A DNA stretch of 64,000 bases, from the NCBI RefSeq assembly GCF_001308015.1, contig NZ_LGYH01000007.1, positions 95,013 to 159,012 of the forward strand. Reading direction: 5' to 3'. The DNA is from Neisseria sp. 83E34 (GTDB taxonomy: Bacteria > Pseudomonadota > Gammaproteobacteria > Burkholderiales > Neisseriaceae). Of the stretch, positions 18,128-26,922 are shown piece by piece. The position numbers and the translations under genes are program-made. Under the pieces are notes generated by a model, which was not told the DNA's origin, made no database searches, and saw only the letters and a list, made by a program, of their open reading frames with translations. Numbering within the stretch: the first letter of the stretch is position 1; every line of letters begins with the position of its first letter.

Positions 18128-19324
18128 TTACAACCTGAACCGGTCTTTTTTAATCAACAGAATACACGCCAGCGCCATTTGAATCCAAGTTGAAATCAAA
18201 GTCATATATTGGTCTTGCAGAATCTGAGTAAGCAAAGGGTACACCGATATGGCATAAACAATCACAAAGAAATCATTCTTGCGCTTTGCTGATTTATACA
18301 TGATCCAATGCACCGGCAGGAAAATAAGCGGAATGAAAAAGCCGAACACGCCGAAATCCCTGAAATAAACCTCATAAACCGTGTAAAGGTTGGTCGGAAT
18401 GGGCGTAAACTGATAGCCTTTCACAATCGGGGCGGGCGGGTCTGTAAGGCCTTGAGAGGAAAGTAGGCTGAGCACAAAACGCAAAGAATAGTCGCCGTAG
18501 TGCATGGTGGACAGCTTATCAAACAACATCGACAAAGCCACAAAAGGCGCCACCAAATAGCTTTGCATACTGTCGACAAACCCGGCTACGTTTTCTCCGA
18601 ATGAAGCGTTTACCGACGTGCCTTTCGACGTTAACCAGGCGATTAAAAAGAATACGCTTATCAGCAAAGCACCCAATAGAGCCATGGTTTTCGTCTTGAT
18701 TTTCCCACTCACCGCCAACGGAACGACAATCAGGATAAAAATCAGCAGGAAAAAGGTTCTGCCTGTCGCAAGAAACGCATAACACAAGCCGGAAAGTACC
18801 GTCAGCAGCGCGCTGAACTTGCTTATCTGCTTTTTGGAAGCGAAATACACCGCAATGGCTGAAGCAACAAACGACAGCGGCGTAAAGTAGCGCAAAAAGC
18901 CCACGCTGGCGCCTTCCATATTAAAAGCATAACGCAAGCGCGTGTAGCCGATACTGGTAAAGATATTGCCGCCGGCAAGGTCCGTAGCCCTCTGATAAAT
19001 CAGCGGAAGACCTATCAGCAAGATAAGCTGCACGATAAAAAACACCGGCTTATTCACTTTATACACAGGTAATAGCGCTGCATTCGGCGAATAAACCGGA
19101 GGGCGCGCGAACAACATAAGAAATAGCGCGCCAAGCTGAACGCATATCTGAATCAAGAGATATTCGGAAGAAACCAGATAATAAATATCCTGAAAGAAAC
19201 TATATGCGATAAAAATCGCCGACCACAAGCCGAAAAAGAGTGTGAATGGATTAAACGCACCGAGTTTCCGATATTTAGACATCAGAAAGCCGGTAAGCGA
19301 GACCAGTATAAGTAAAGTGAGCAT
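18128..19324 (-). CDS. Wzy-like oligosaccharide repeat-unit polymerase
   Basis: A 398-residue integral membrane protein with about ten to eleven hydrophobic helices and a large periplasmic loop near 250-325. The segment FTPIPTNLYTVYEVYFRDFGVFGFF is typical of the O-antigen polymerase (Wzy) family, which joins lipid-linked repeat units in the periplasm. No flippase or glycosyltransferase is next to it; neighbours are a phosphatase and a lipoprotein. It may serve a glycan assembled elsewhere. An O-antigen ligase role is less likely from the C-terminal pattern but cannot be excluded. Confidence 0.75.
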   Translation of the reverse strand: MLTLLILVSLTGFLMSKYRKLGAFNPFTLFFGLWSAIFIAYSFFQDIYYLVSSEYLLIQICVQLGALFLMLFARPPVYSPNAALLPVYKVNKPVFFIVQLILLIGLPLIYQRATDLAGGNIFTSIGYTRLRYAFNMEGASVGFLRYFTPLSFVASAIAVYFASKKQISKFSALLTVLSGLCYAFLATGRTFFLLIFILIVVPLAVSGKIKTKTMALLGALLISVFFLIAWLTSKGTSVNASFGENVAGFVDSMQSYLVAPFVALSMLFDKLSTMHYGDYSLRFVLSLLSSQGLTDPPAPIVKGYQFTPIPTNLYTVYEVYFRDFGVFGFFIPLIFLPVHWIMYKSAKRKNDFFVIVYAISVYPLLTQILQDQYMTLISTWIQMALACILLIKKDRFRL

Positions 19325-19700
19325 ATTGTTTTTATTGATTATTTTAAATGATTAAAGAATTCCCTAATATAAATGCATTTATGATGCGCTTTACAATTGC
19401 TTGACTATCTGCAAGTTAACTAAATTTTATCAAAACATTTTCACCCTGTTTCCTATCAAAAACAATCGGTCTTATATTGATATATCTGGGAAATTTATGC
19501 TTTAGGAATTCAAATACAGCCCAATGACTTATCTATTCAATTTACATTTAACACACCATTAATGTGGCAATAGGGATAACATCTTTGCAAAGTTTAAAAT
19601 TCTCAGAATGCCTGTCTGAAAATACCGGATGCCGGGCTGCCGCTCAAATATTTTTTGATTTACAATGATTCCATGATTATCCGACATATTTTTGCACACC
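19325..19700. other. AT-rich divergent intergenic region
   Basis: 376 bases between the leftward polymerase gene and the rightward lipoprotein gene. One forward uptake sequence lies at 19609-19620. Both promoters must be here, but none could be called with confidence. Confidence 0.5.
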
Positions 19701-21164
19701 ATGCGAAAGAAACTGATTAAACGATTCATCAAATACCTTGCACCGCTTACCGCCACCTCTTTTTTGTCTGCCTGTACACTGGTGCAATACCAACCTTTAG
19801 CCGGCATCAACAAAATCGACACTAGCAAGGGCTACCGTTTGGAAAAAAACTGGGAGGCACGCAATAACGACAACATCTATATGATTATGGTGTTTTCGGG
19901 CGGCGGCACACGGGCGGCGGCTTTGGGCTATGGTGTTTTAGAAGAATTGGGCAAACAGAAAGTCTGGTTTGAAGGCAAAGAGCTCACATTACTTGAAAGC
20001 GTAGATTTAGTATACGGGGTATCCGGCGGTTCCGTGCTGGCCGCTTATTTTTCCTTGCACGGCAAAGACGTGATTCCGACATTTGAACGCCGCTTCCTTA
20101 AGCAGAATTTTCAAAGACAAGTTACCAAGCAGGCTTTTTCCTTTGCCAACCTGCCCCGCCTGACTTCTCCGGAATATGGCCGCGGCGACTTGTTGCAAGA
20201 GCAGTTTGAAAACACCCTGTTCCGCAACACCACGTTCGGCGACTTGGAAAAACGCCGCAAAGGCCCGTTTGCGGTGATTTCCGCAACCGATATGTCAACC
20301 GGCCAGCGTTTCGATTTTACTCAGGAATATTTCGATTCCATGTGTTTGAACCTTTCTGAGTTACGCATTGCGCGTGCCGTGGCCGCGTCCAGCTCGGTGC
20401 CCTTGGTATTCGCGCCGGTAACCCTCAACAACAACGGCGGCAACTGCGGCTACACACTGCCAAAGCCTTTGCAACAAGCGCTGGAAAGTGCCGATAAAGA
20501 TTCGCTACAAACCCAAAACAGAAAAGAAATCAGCAACGTTTTCGAACGCTACAACGACAGCAATGCCCGGCCCTACATCCATTTAATCGATGGCGGCCTA
20601 ACCGACAATCTCGGCCTGCGAGGGCTGCTGGATATTGCCGAAGCCTATTCTGACAAAAGCCTGTACCAACGGGTTATCGAAGAAAAAGGCGCGAGAAAAG
20701 TCATCCTCATCAATGTCAACGCGCAAAACCAAATCGCAACCCAAATAGACCAAAGCCCGGCTATTCCCGGCGTATCCGACGTGTTGAATGCCATCATCAA
20801 CATTCCCATCGACCAATATTCGCAAGAATCGCTGCGTCGGGTGCGCGCGTTTACCGACCAATGGAATGCTACCGCACGCGACGACGAAAGCGGCCGGCAC
20901 AAAGGCATGTATTTTATCAGCCTCAACCTCCGCGATCTGCCGGAATCCGAGCTGCGCAACAGTGTGTTAAATATTCCAACCAGCTTTTACCTGCCGCGCG
21001 ACGACATCAACAAACTCAAACATGCCGCGCGTGAGCTGCTGGCAGCGTCGCCCGAATACATCCGCCTGCTTGAAGACTTATCGGCCAGCCCGCACCAGCA
21101 ATCGCAAATTTGGTTTGCCGACGATCCGGAAGAAGGCGGCGAAACCGACCGCCCCGCCAAATAA
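19701..21164 (+). CDS. Patatin-like phospholipase lipoprotein
   Basis: A 487-residue lipoprotein: basic start MRKKLIKRFIK, hydrophobic core and lipobox LSAC with the lipid cysteine at 25. The patatin domain shows the oxyanion motif GGGTRA (67-72), the nucleophile elbow GVSGGS (106-111, Ser 108) and the catalytic Asp in DGGLTDN (about 297-303). It is expected to be an acyl hydrolase facing the periplasm or anchored in the outer membrane. A TTG three codons earlier is also in frame but ATG is preferred. A long Correia-like element begins 35 bases after the stop. Confidence 0.9.
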   Translation: MRKKLIKRFIKYLAPLTATSFLSACTLVQYQPLAGINKIDTSKGYRLEKNWEARNNDNIYMIMVFSGGGTRAAALGYGVLEELGKQKVWFEGKELTLLESVDLVYGVSGGSVLAAYFSLHGKDVIPTFERRFLKQNFQRQVTKQAFSFANLPRLTSPEYGRGDLLQEQFENTLFRNTTFGDLEKRRKGPFAVISATDMSTGQRFDFTQEYFDSMCLNLSELRIARAVAASSSVPLVFAPVTLNNNGGNCGYTLPKPLQQALESADKDSLQTQNRKEISNVFERYNDSNARPYIHLIDGGLTDNLGLRGLLDIAEAYSDKSLYQRVIEEKGARKVILINVNAQNQIATQIDQSPAIPGVSDVLNAIINIPIDQYSQESLRRVRAFTDQWNATARDDESGRHKGMYFISLNLRDLPESELRNSVLNIPTSFYLPRDDINKLKHAARELLAASPEYIRLLEDLSASPHQQSQIWFADDPEEGGETDRPAK

Positions 21165-21199
21165 AGATAACAGCTTATAAAAAACGGGCAGCGCCTTGA

Positions 21200-21356
21200 T
21201 ATAGCAAATAAACTTATTTTTGATACGAGGCAGCAAGCTACAGATAGTGCAAGTAGTACATGGCTGATTTTGTTGCTGCTTCGGCGGCTTACAAAATCCC
21301 TATCTTTGAGCTAAGGCGCAGCAACGCCGTAGCAAAAGTTAAGTTTATTTGTTATA
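21200..21356. repeat. Correia-like element, long form, variant ends
   Basis: 157 bases bounded by TATAGCAAATAAACTTA and its inverse. The interior contains TTTGAGCTAAGGCG and GCAACGCCGTAGC, matching the core of the neisserial Correia repeat enclosed element. The canonical end is TATAGTGGATTAA, so the ends differ. Length matches the full-size class. Confidence 0.8.
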
Positions 21357-21423
21357 GGATGCAGACTCTATTAACCATGCCTGTCTGAAAACACAAACGT
21401 AAAACCAACAAGGAATACACACC

Positions 21424-22044
21424 ATGGCACAATTTTTCGCCATCCATCCCGACAACCCGCAAGAACGCTTGATCAAACAAGCGGCGGAAATTATCAACAA
21501 AGGCGGCATCGTGGTTTACCCCACCGATTCCTGTTACGCACTCGGCTGCCACTTAGGCGACAAAGAAGCAATGGAGCGCATCCTACGCATCCGCCAAATC
21601 GACCAGAAACACCATCTTACCTTAATGTGTTGTGACTTAAGCGAGCTGGGCACCTACGCCAAAGTGGACAACAGCCAGTTCCGCCAGCTGAAAGCCGCCA
21701 CCCCCGGCAGCTACACTTTCATCCTGCAAGCCACCAAAGAAGTGCCCAACCGCACTTTGCACCCCAAACGCAAAACCATAGGCCTGCGCGTACCCGACAA
21801 CAAAATCGCACTGGCCTTGCTACAAGAGCTGGGCGAACCGCTGCTCAGCTGCACCCTGATGCTGCCGGAAGACGACGAACCGCTTACCGACCCCTATGAA
21901 ATCCGCGACCGCTTGGAGCATTCGGTTGATTTGGTAATTGACGGCGGCTGGTGCGGCACCGAACCGACCACTGTGGTTGACATGACCGACGGCGTAGAGC
22001 TGATTCGCGAAGGCAAAGGCGACAAATCATTGTTTGGCTTCTAA
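21424..22044 (+). CDS. YciO-family (YrdC/Sua5-like) protein
   Basis: A 206-residue protein of the YrdC fold. The N-terminus has GGIVVYPTDSCYALGC, the nucleotide/bicarbonate-binding pattern, followed by RKTIGLRVPDNKIA. Relatives include TsaC (threonylcarbamoyl-AMP synthesis for tRNA t6A). The longer C-terminal region, with GGWCGTEPTTVVDMTDG, places it in the YciO subgroup, whose physiological role is less certain; the true tsaC is at 59.2 kb. Starts ATG with AAGGAATACACACC upstream. An uptake-sequence hairpin follows. Confidence 0.9.
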   Translation: MAQFFAIHPDNPQERLIKQAAEIINKGGIVVYPTDSCYALGCHLGDKEAMERILRIRQIDQKHHLTLMCCDLSELGTYAKVDNSQFRQLKAATPGSYTFILQATKEVPNRTLHPKRKTIGLRVPDNKIALALLQELGEPLLSCTLMLPEDDEPLTDPYEIRDRLEHSVDLVIDGGWCGTEPTTVVDMTDGVELIREGKGDKSLFGF

Positions 22045-22067
22045 ACATCAAATTGCCGACATAAAGA

Positions 22068-22100
22068 ATGCCTGTCTGAAAACTTTTTTCAGACAGGCAT
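22068..22100. terminator. Uptake-sequence hairpin
   Basis: Convergent pair between the convergent YciO-type and acyltransferase genes; serves both. Confidence 0.75.
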
Positions 22101-22117
22101 TCTTCACAACACACTCT

Positions 22118-23980
22118 TTATTTACCCGGATTATCCTCCAGCAGCGGCGTCAATTTTTCAGCGAGATATACCGCACCGGATTCCGTCAAATGGCCGCCAT
22201 CTTGCGAAATCAGGCTGCCGTCACCGGTAAACATCGGGCAGGTGCCGAAATCTTTGCCGCAATAGAGTGATAATAGGCTGCGGAAGTTTTTAGCAGGCAC
22301 GCTTTCCTGCATTTTTTGCTCCACATCCACGGCATCCCTAGCCGCAGGCTCAGTGTAAGACAAACGCTTATCCGCAGGGATTTTCATCGCCACAATCGGA
22401 GAAGACTTACCAAAATCTTTAATCCCAAACACCTTAACCGGCTTCTGAAAATCTTTTTCCATCTGTTCGACACTCGGGCGGATATGGGGCACAACCCAAG
22501 CCTGCCATTTACCGACCAGCCAAATTTCATCAGCCTCCTGCATACGCTGCTTCACTTTATCCGATTCAAACCAGCCGATAGAATCGCAGCGCATACGGCG
22601 GGCGGGCGGAATATTGGCATCTTTATCAAACGGCACATAAATATTGCCACATTCAGAGTTAATCTGTTTGGTAGAGAAACTGAAGCGTTTGTCATTGCCG
22701 GATTCATACACCAAGTTCATAAAGTCTTTGGCAAAACTGTCGCCCACCAAGAAAACCTTACGTTTACCACTAGCCTCAAACTCAACCAGCTCAGCGGCAT
22801 CAAAACGCTCCGAATTATATTCGCTCGCCCCGGTAACGCTGGTCAGAATCTTTTGATCGGCTTCGTTATAGCGGTTTACAAAGCCTTTGTTCAACACGAT
22901 AATGCCGCCGGCCACAACAAAGAAAACGGAGGTAATCAGCGCAAAAGAGAAAACGGTTTTTCTCGTCATCAACTGTTTATTACGGAAAGGTGTTTCCACC
23001 CATTTATAGCTGATTGCCGATAAAATCACCACCGGAATTATGCTTGCATAAAGCCAACCGTGCCCCAATTGCATATAGCTGATGTAGGCAAAAATCGGTT
23101 GGTGCCATAAATAAAGCGAATAACTGGTCAAGCCGAGAAAAACAAACACTTTATTCGCAAGGAATTTGTGAACCAAGTTATTCTGCTGAGGCGAGATGAG
23201 CACCAAAAACGTACCGATAACGGGAATGGTGGCCGCAATGCCCGGAAACAAAGTTTTATCGTCGAAAGCAAAAATGGAATAACACATCAGCGCCAAGCCG
23301 ATCAATGATGCCACCGTTCCGTTGAACGGATATTTTTCTATTATCCGGTTGCGGATCAGCAAAGCCGCCATGCCGCCAAACAGCATTTCCCACGCGCGGG
23401 TAAACGGCAGGAAGAATCCGGTTTCAAAATGCAGGCGGGTTACATAATAAGAAGCAACAAGCGAAAGAATCAAGCCTGCCATCAGAATAGCGGCCAGATA
23501 TTTTCTAAACCATTTGAAAACAGCGATAACAAATATCGGATAAAACAGATAAAATTGTTCCTCAACCGCCAGGCTCCAAGTGTGAATCAGCGGCTTGAGC
23601 TCAGCCGCCGCACCAAAATAGCCGCGTTCGCTCCAGAATAATACGTTTGAAAGAAAAATCGGAATCGCAATCAGGCTGTTACCAAAGCTGATTAAATCGG
23701 AAGGCTGAAGCAGCAGATACGCCGGAACAATAGAACACAGCATAATCAGCGACAAAGCAGGTACAATCCGGCGCGCCCTGCGCTCATAAAAAGTGATGAA
23801 GCTGAATTTTTTCTGCTCAACCTCATCAAAAATAATGGTAGAAATCAAATAACCGCTGATCACAAAGAAAATATCGACACCGACATATCCGCCCGATAAA
23901 AAGGGCAAACCTGCATGAAACATGATAACCGATACAACGGCAATCGCTCTTAAACCATCAATCTCTGATCGGTATTTCAT
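22118..23980 (-). CDS. Acyltransferase-3/SGNH O-acetyltransferase
   Basis: A 620-residue two-domain protein. Residues 1-350 form a ten-helix acyltransferase-3 domain starting MKYRSEIDGLRAIAVVSVIMFHAG, with the conserved histidine, and GGYVGVDIFFVISGYLIS. After a helix near 345-365 comes a periplasmic SGNH hydrolase-like domain (about 395-620): VFLVGDSFAKDF (Ser block) and DGGHLTESG (Asp/His block). This architecture (OafA, PglI, OatA types) transfers acetyl groups across the membrane to surface glycans. Candidate targets are lipooligosaccharide, capsule, peptidoglycan or pilin glycan; none is shown by context. Confidence 0.88.
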   Translation of the reverse strand: MKYRSEIDGLRAIAVVSVIMFHAGLPFLSGGYVGVDIFFVISGYLISTIIFDEVEQKKFSFITFYERRARRIVPALSLIMLCSIVPAYLLLQPSDLISFGNSLIAIPIFLSNVLFWSERGYFGAAAELKPLIHTWSLAVEEQFYLFYPIFVIAVFKWFRKYLAAILMAGLILSLVASYYVTRLHFETGFFLPFTRAWEMLFGGMAALLIRNRIIEKYPFNGTVASLIGLALMCYSIFAFDDKTLFPGIAATIPVIGTFLVLISPQQNNLVHKFLANKVFVFLGLTSYSLYLWHQPIFAYISYMQLGHGWLYASIIPVVILSAISYKWVETPFRNKQLMTRKTVFSFALITSVFFVVAGGIIVLNKGFVNRYNEADQKILTSVTGASEYNSERFDAAELVEFEASGKRKVFLVGDSFAKDFMNLVYESGNDKRFSFSTKQINSECGNIYVPFDKDANIPPARRMRCDSIGWFESDKVKQRMQEADEIWLVGKWQAWVVPHIRPSVEQMEKDFQKPVKVFGIKDFGKSSPIVAMKIPADKRLSYTEPAARDAVDVEQKMQESVPAKNFRSLLSLYCGKDFGTCPMFTGDGSLISQDGGHLTESGAVYLAEKLTPLLEDNPGK

Positions 23981-24139
23981 AAAACCTCTGATTTTCGTGT
24001 ATAAATTAAATTATTTTCATCTCAACACCCCTTAATTCGAAAACACAATTAAAATATTTTATTTTTTAAACTAAAGCCGCTGCGGAAGCCCTATTTTCAG
24101 CCGACACACCCTTCAACTTTACAAACCTAAAGGAAAATA

Positions 24140-24787
24140 ATGTTTCAAGAGTTCAACCTGGCCAATTTTTTATTGGCTGTATTACCCGTTTTGCTGGCGA
24201 TTACCGTGCACGAAGCCGCACACGGCTACGCCGCCCGTTATTGGGGCGACAACACAGCTGAAAAATTAGGTCGGCTCACCTTAAACCCCTTAGCCCATAT
24301 CGATTTAATCGGAACAGTAATAGTTCCTCTGTTTATGTTTTTATTTACACCCTTCCTGTTTGGTTGGGCCAAGCCCGTGCCGATTATTCCCCGCCATTTT
24401 AGGAATATGCGTATGGGTCTTTTTAGCGTAGCGTTTGCCGGTCCTTTATCCAACTTGGTTATGGCTTTCTGCTGGGGCGCGGTTATGGCGCTGACGCCGT
24501 TTGCGCCGATGGATTTCCAAAGACCTATGGCCGGTATGGCAAATTACGGTATCAGCATTAATGCTATTTTGTTTGTGTTGAACATGTTGCCGCTCCTGCC
24601 TTTGGATGGCGGTCGCGTGGTCGACAGCCTCCTTCCGCCGCGCGCTTCCATGCAGTTTCGAAAACTTGAGCCTTACGGCATGTGGATTCTGATATTTTTA
24701 TTGGCAACCGGCTTGCTGGGCACAATTCTGATGCCGTTTACCGGCTTTATTATTCATTCCGTACTCAACGTGTTCGGCATACATTGA
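24140..24787 (+). CDS. Site-2 protease family (M50) membrane protein
   Basis: A 215-residue zinc metalloprotease of the inner membrane. The active-site HEAAH sits in the first helix region (24-28), and the third ligand motif is LLPLDGGRV (about 154-162). About five hydrophobic segments are seen. It lacks a PDZ domain, placing it with the short YwhC-type proteases rather than RseP. Start ATG has AAAGGAAAATA upstream. Substrates are unknown. It is followed by an uptake-sequence hairpin. Confidence 0.9.
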   Translation: MFQEFNLANFLLAVLPVLLAITVHEAAHGYAARYWGDNTAEKLGRLTLNPLAHIDLIGTVIVPLFMFLFTPFLFGWAKPVPIIPRHFRNMRMGLFSVAFAGPLSNLVMAFCWGAVMALTPFAPMDFQRPMAGMANYGISINAILFVLNMLPLLPLDGGRVVDSLLPPRASMQFRKLEPYGMWILIFLLATGLLGTILMPFTGFIIHSVLNVFGIH

Positions 24788-24811
24788 TTCATCAATCAAC
24801 ATCGACACAAA

Positions 24812-24841
24812 ATGCCTGTCTGAAAAATTTCAGACAGGCAT
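24812..24841. terminator. Uptake-sequence hairpin after M50 gene
   Basis: Convergent pair with a very short loop followed by T residues. Confidence 0.8.
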
Positions 24842-24970
24842 TTTTTGCTGTTTACGCAAACAGCATAATGAAATATTATTTAAACACATATTAGCCTTAT
24901 AAATACAATAATTTATTTAAATTATTGTAAAAATAATTATTCCTAAAGTAACAGTAAAAGAAAGGATTGA

Positions 24971-26701
24971 ATGATGAGTGAGCATCAATGGATCAGCATC
25001 AACGGCGCCGAAAGCCGTAACCCTGAAAACAATTATTTCAAAACCGATAAGCAGTTATTGGAAATTAACGGCCAAATTGCCCCCGATTCCAAAGATGTCA
25101 AAATTACGGCCTATTATTCCGTAACCAAAGCCAACAATGAAGTGGTTGAAGAAAGCTATTCTTTGCCCCTTAGAAATTCAGACATTAAAGAAGACGGCTC
25201 ATTTTCAGCCTCTATTCAAGCATTCGGCGCCAACAATGGTGAAATCCGAGTACAACTGGATGCCACCGATTCATCAGGCAACATCATTATCACTAAAATG
25301 TCAGGCCAGATTAACAGCAACAATCAATCTTTAGAAATTTTATCCGACGGGGAAGCGATGCAGCCGAATGACAAAGGCGTTTGGCACTCTTATTCGAAAG
25401 ATATCGAAATTCGAGGCAAAGTGGAGCCGGGCAGCAGCGCAGCCTATTTAAAAATCGACTATAAGGAACGGATTCCCTTGCGAGACCTGATTGATGAAAA
25501 CGGCAATTTCACCTACAAATTAGACGGCATCAAAGCCGGAAACCACTCCGTTTGGCTGGAATCTATGGATGCAGACCAAAATACTGCCACCACGATTTAC
25601 GATTTCAGCGTTGGCCGCCGACCGGGTGGGGTGATATTGATTGACGAAGATGAAAATGTTTGGACGGCCAAAGGCAAAGAAATTTCCGGTAAACTGTTTC
25701 AAGAAATGTTTCACGAATCATTCGACCAACCGCCCTACCTCAACTCGGTCAGAATCAACGATCAACACGTTCCCTTAGACAGAGCCCATGAAATCGAAGG
25801 CGTCGGCACCCTTACCATCAACACCAACGGCAGCTATACTTTCGTACCTCAAGAAGGCTTTACCGGCTTAGTGCCTGATATTGTTTATAACTCAACCAAC
25901 AAAATCCGCGCCCACTCCCCGCTGGCCTCCGGCCCCGATTTCGACAGATCGATCTTATCCATCCGCGTGAACGACACCGAAGACAACCCTTACGCCTACC
26001 AACTGAAAGCCGGCGACAACAGCCGCGGCGAAAGCGCAGATTTACACGGCAATATGGGTAAAGACGTGTTAATCGGCGACAATCAAAATTCAGCTGAAAT
26101 CGAGATAAATGACGAGAAAATTATCTACACGGTCCAAGCTACCGACGATAATTTGTCAGGTAACAACGGCAACGATATTCTGTTTGGCGACAACATCAGC
26201 ACCGACGGATTAGGATTTAAAGCAGAAGACGGCGGAAACGCGTTCCAAGCTTTAAAATCCTATGTCGGAAAAGAATTGGGCAGCAGCAGCGACGGCGCAG
26301 TCCGCTACTTCATCGAAGAAAACTGGGAGAAGCTCATTGACAGCAGCAACAACGGCGGCAATGATTTTCTGCGCGGCGAAGCCGGCAACGACATCCTGAT
26401 CGGCGGCGCAGGCGACGACAAGCTTCACGGTGGACAAGGCAAAGACAGCTATGTGTTCGTAACCAACAGCGACAGCGGCCAAGACACCATCATCAACTTC
26501 AATTTCGAGCAAGACAAACTCGTGTTCACCGAATTGCTGGATCCGGAAAAACATGCACTCAACTGGGATCAATACAACCAGATACTGCACTTTACCGGCA
26601 CACAAGACGGCTACACCTATCACAACTCCATCAAATTCGAAGGCATCAAATCCGATATTGAATTAGACGATATTTTGAAAGTTCAAGAAGTATTAGGTTA
26701 A
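24971..26701 (+). CDS. RTX calcium-binding protein, likely secreted adhesin
   Basis: A 576-residue acidic protein with no Sec signal. The first 220 residues look like two Ig-like beta domains (each with a LEI...G opening and a D.NGNFT or EDGSF turn). Around 255-335 a cadherin-like unit ends in ILSIRVNDTEDNP. RTX nonapeptides occur at about 397-405 (GNDILFGDN) and 460-495 (GGNDFLRGEAGNDILIGGAG, then DDKLHGGQGKDSY). The acidic, hydrophobic C-terminus fits a type I secretion signal. ATG at 24971 (or 24974) has AAAGGA upstream. It shares the RTX end with the 9.4-12.6 kb gene but not its beta-helix. Confidence 0.82.
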   Translation: MMSEHQWISINGAESRNPENNYFKTDKQLLEINGQIAPDSKDVKITAYYSVTKANNEVVEESYSLPLRNSDIKEDGSFSASIQAFGANNGEIRVQLDATDSSGNIIITKMSGQINSNNQSLEILSDGEAMQPNDKGVWHSYSKDIEIRGKVEPGSSAAYLKIDYKERIPLRDLIDENGNFTYKLDGIKAGNHSVWLESMDADQNTATTIYDFSVGRRPGGVILIDEDENVWTAKGKEISGKLFQEMFHESFDQPPYLNSVRINDQHVPLDRAHEIEGVGTLTINTNGSYTFVPQEGFTGLVPDIVYNSTNKIRAHSPLASGPDFDRSILSIRVNDTEDNPYAYQLKAGDNSRGESADLHGNMGKDVLIGDNQNSAEIEINDEKIIYTVQATDDNLSGNNGNDILFGDNISTDGLGFKAEDGGNAFQALKSYVGKELGSSSDGAVRYFIEENWEKLIDSSNNGGNDFLRGEAGNDILIGGAGDDKLHGGQGKDSYVFVTNSDSGQDTIINFNFEQDKLVFTELLDPEKHALNWDQYNQILHFTGTQDGYTYHNSIKFEGIKSDIELDDILKVQEVLG

Positions 26702-26712
26702 CCAAAACAGCC

Positions 26713-26748
26713 AGCCGGAACCACCCATTAAGGTTCCGGCTGTTTTTG
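26713..26748 (+). terminator. Intrinsic terminator after RTX gene
   Basis: Stem AGCCGGAACC / GGTTCCGGCT, short loop, then a run of five T residues. An inverted uptake sequence follows at 26753-26764. Confidence 0.9.
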
Positions 26749-26778
26749 TATTTTCAGACAGGCATCCGCCCTACTTGC

Positions 26779-26885
26779 TATAGCAAATAAACTTATTTTT
26801 GATACTAGGCAACAAGCCGCAGACAGTACAAATAGTACGACAAGGTGCAGCAACGCCGTAGCAAAAGTTAAGTTTATTTGCTATA
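26779..26885. repeat. Correia-like element, short form, variant ends
   Basis: 107 bases bounded by TATAGCAAATAAACTTA and its exact inverse. The interior carries GCAGACAGTACAAATAGTAC and GCAACGCCGTA, the Correia core; compared with 21200-21356 a block of about 50 bases is missing, as in the short class of meningococcal elements. Confidence 0.85.
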
Positions 26886-26889
26886 TAAT
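26884..26889 (+). promoter_or_regulatory. Candidate -10 box at element end
   Basis: A perfect TATAAT is formed where the right end of the Correia-like element (...CTATA) meets flanking DNA, 34 bases before the mnmE start. No good -35 box is seen, so activity is uncertain. Confidence 0.4.
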
Positions 26890-26922
26890 CCGGCTAACCG
26901 TTCATACAAAATACATCACCAT

